DNA from: Bdellovibrio bacteriovorus str. Tiberius
GTDB lineage: Bacteria > Bdellovibrionota > Bdellovibrionia > Bdellovibrionales > Bdellovibrionaceae
NCBI RefSeq assembly: GCF_000317895.1
Contig: NC_019567.1
Coordinates: 1,798,001 to 1,862,000 of the forward strand
DNA length: 64,000 nt
Direction: 5' to 3'
Below the pieces are notes generated by a model. The model did no database searches, had not been told where the DNA came from, and worked only from the letters and a program-made list of their open reading frames with translations. The stretch's first letter is position 1. The number at the start of each line of letters is the position of its first letter. The position numbers were made by a program, and so were the translations under genes. Positions 63,149 to 64,000 of the stretch are shown here, piece after piece.

Positions 63149-64000
63149 ATGGAACTGCGAATTATGGTGACGGGCGCCACCGGAACCATGGGGTCGGAGT
63201 TGGTGCGCCAACTGCATTCAAAAGGCGCAGAAGTCGTGGCTATCAGCCGGGATTTGGAGCGCTTGCCAAAGGATATCAAGGGGATGCAGGTCCCACTTGA
63301 GAACCGCTATCTGTTGGAGCAGGCATTCCGGGATGTTGATGTTCTGGTTTTTATCCAGCCTCTTTGTGAAAATATGATTCAGCAGGCCGAAAACGTGATA
63401 GGCGCCGCCCGAGCTTCGGGGGTGCAGTTTGTCTTGAAAGTCTCAGGTTTAGGGGCGTCACCGATGTCTCGCTATTTATATCAACGGATACAAGGTGAGG
63501 CTGACGACATCTTGATGCAAAGTGGTCTGCGCTATTGCCTGCTGAAACCCAATATCTACATGCAATGCTTCTTAAAGTCGCATTATGAGTCCCTGATGGC
63601 CGGCACGCTGTATCTGCCTCAAGGGGAGGGGCGAACGTCTTTTGTGGATGCCCGGGACGTGGCCGACGTTGCAGCCCTTTTACTGCAAGACCCCTGGCGC
63701 TATCAAAAACGGGAACTGGTGCTGACCGGGGAAAGAGCCCTGTCCAATGCAGAAGCCGTGTCGATTATTTCTCATTATGCCCGAAGACGGGTTTCGTATG
63801 TGCCTGTGACCGAGGATGCGGCCCGGAAGACATTCAACCGGGAGCAGTCGCCGTGGATGATGGAGGCCCAGATGAGTCTGCACCGAGCGGCCCGGGAAGG
63901 GGCGGCGGCCGAAGTGTCGGGGGCCGTCGAAAAGATACTGGGTCGGGATCCTCGCAGCTTTGAAGAGTTCTGCGAGGATATGAAAAAGGCCTGGGTTTTA
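63149..64000 (+). CDS. NmrA-like NAD(P)-binding protein (3' end outside window)
   Basis: The open frame runs 284 codons from ATG 63149 to the window edge without a stop. GGGAGGC lies a few bases before the start. The N-terminus MELRIMVTGATGTMGSELV is a Rossmann GxxGxxG motif. Downstream parts (VLKVSGLGAS, GLRYCLLKPNIYMQ, GEGRTSFVDARDVADVAALLL) match the atypical short-chain dehydrogenase NmrA branch. Members act as redox sensors or as sugar or quinone reductases. Function here unknown. Confidence 0.85.
   Translation, partial: MELRIMVTGATGTMGSELVRQLHSKGAEVVAISRDLERLPKDIKGMQVPLENRYLLEQAFRDVDVLVFIQPLCENMIQQAENVIGAARASGVQFVLKVSGLGASPMSRYLYQRIQGEADDILMQSGLRYCLLKPNIYMQCFLKSHYESLMAGTLYLPQGEGRTSFVDARDVADVAALLLQDPWRYQKRELVLTGERALSNAEAVSIISHYARRRVSYVPVTEDAARKTFNREQSPWMMEAQMSLHRAAREGAAAEVSGAVEKILGRDPRSFEEFCEDMKKAWVL

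Overview
This 64 kb window comes from a Bdellovibrio-type predatory bacterium, most likely Bdellovibrio bacteriovorus or a close relative. The pointers are the 16S rRNA sequence (recognised from memory, not searched), GC content near 50 %, a large secreted fibre protein ending in a peptidase-S74 chaperone (the mosaic adhesive trimer, MAT, type described for Bdellovibrio), and many genes for peptidoglycan and envelope work. It is chromosomal. No phage genome, IS element, integrase or CRISPR array was seen.

Layout. (1) 1-8.85 kb is an accessory stretch with four toxin-antitoxin-like modules: a HipA kinase cut by the window edge; an MqsR-MqsA-SecB-like toxin-antitoxin-chaperone (TAC) operon; an Xre-Fic pair (mobile mystery proteins A/B); and a Phd-VapC pair. 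Between them lie metabolic genes (nitronate monooxygenase, PPC-domain protein, cysteine synthase, EEP hydrolase). (2) 8.8-14.1 kb, minus strand: an ECF sigma factor, a membrane protein that is probably its anti-sigma factor, and a 1365-residue MAT-like fibre, probably co-expressed. (3) 14.3-35.3 kb is mostly core: membrane pyrophosphatase, lipoproteins, transporters, a minus-strand operon (carbonic-anhydrase-like lipoprotein, MetG, TrmH-family and TrmO methyltransferases), a class IV aminotransferase, MreB, a glycosyltransferase, tRNA-His, a secreted metzincin, a second cysteine synthase, an erythromycin-esterase-like protein, a zincless Fpg/Nei glycosylase and an Xre regulator. (4) 35.6-39.0 kb: a solo RND pump and a 56-residue protein. 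(5) 39.4-44.9 kb: a full rRNA operon (16S, tRNA-Ile, 23S, 5S) with visible promoter, boxA-like elements and processing stems. (6) 45.2-50.8 kb: an SMR transporter behind a structured leader, a secreted tail-collar protein, an FMN reductase, a chalcone-isomerase-like protein, a degenerate HD-GYP protein and an L,D-transpeptidase. (7) 50.8-64 kb: RidA, a YdcF-like protein, an MlaE-MlaF-MlaD-like lipid transport operon, two tandem solute-binding proteins, a LolC/E-like permease, a meso-diaminopimelate/cell-wall cluster (DapD, MpaA-like amidase, LysA, MurI), an IMPDH/GMP-reductase, and an NmrA-like protein running off the end.

The best candidate for an unusual system is the TAC operon at 1.34-2.94 kb. 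A frame break at a seven-G tract lies in the antitoxin extension expected to bind the chaperone. The ECF sigma-controlled fibre locus is the next most interesting. All family calls come from reading translated sequence by eye; no database search was run.
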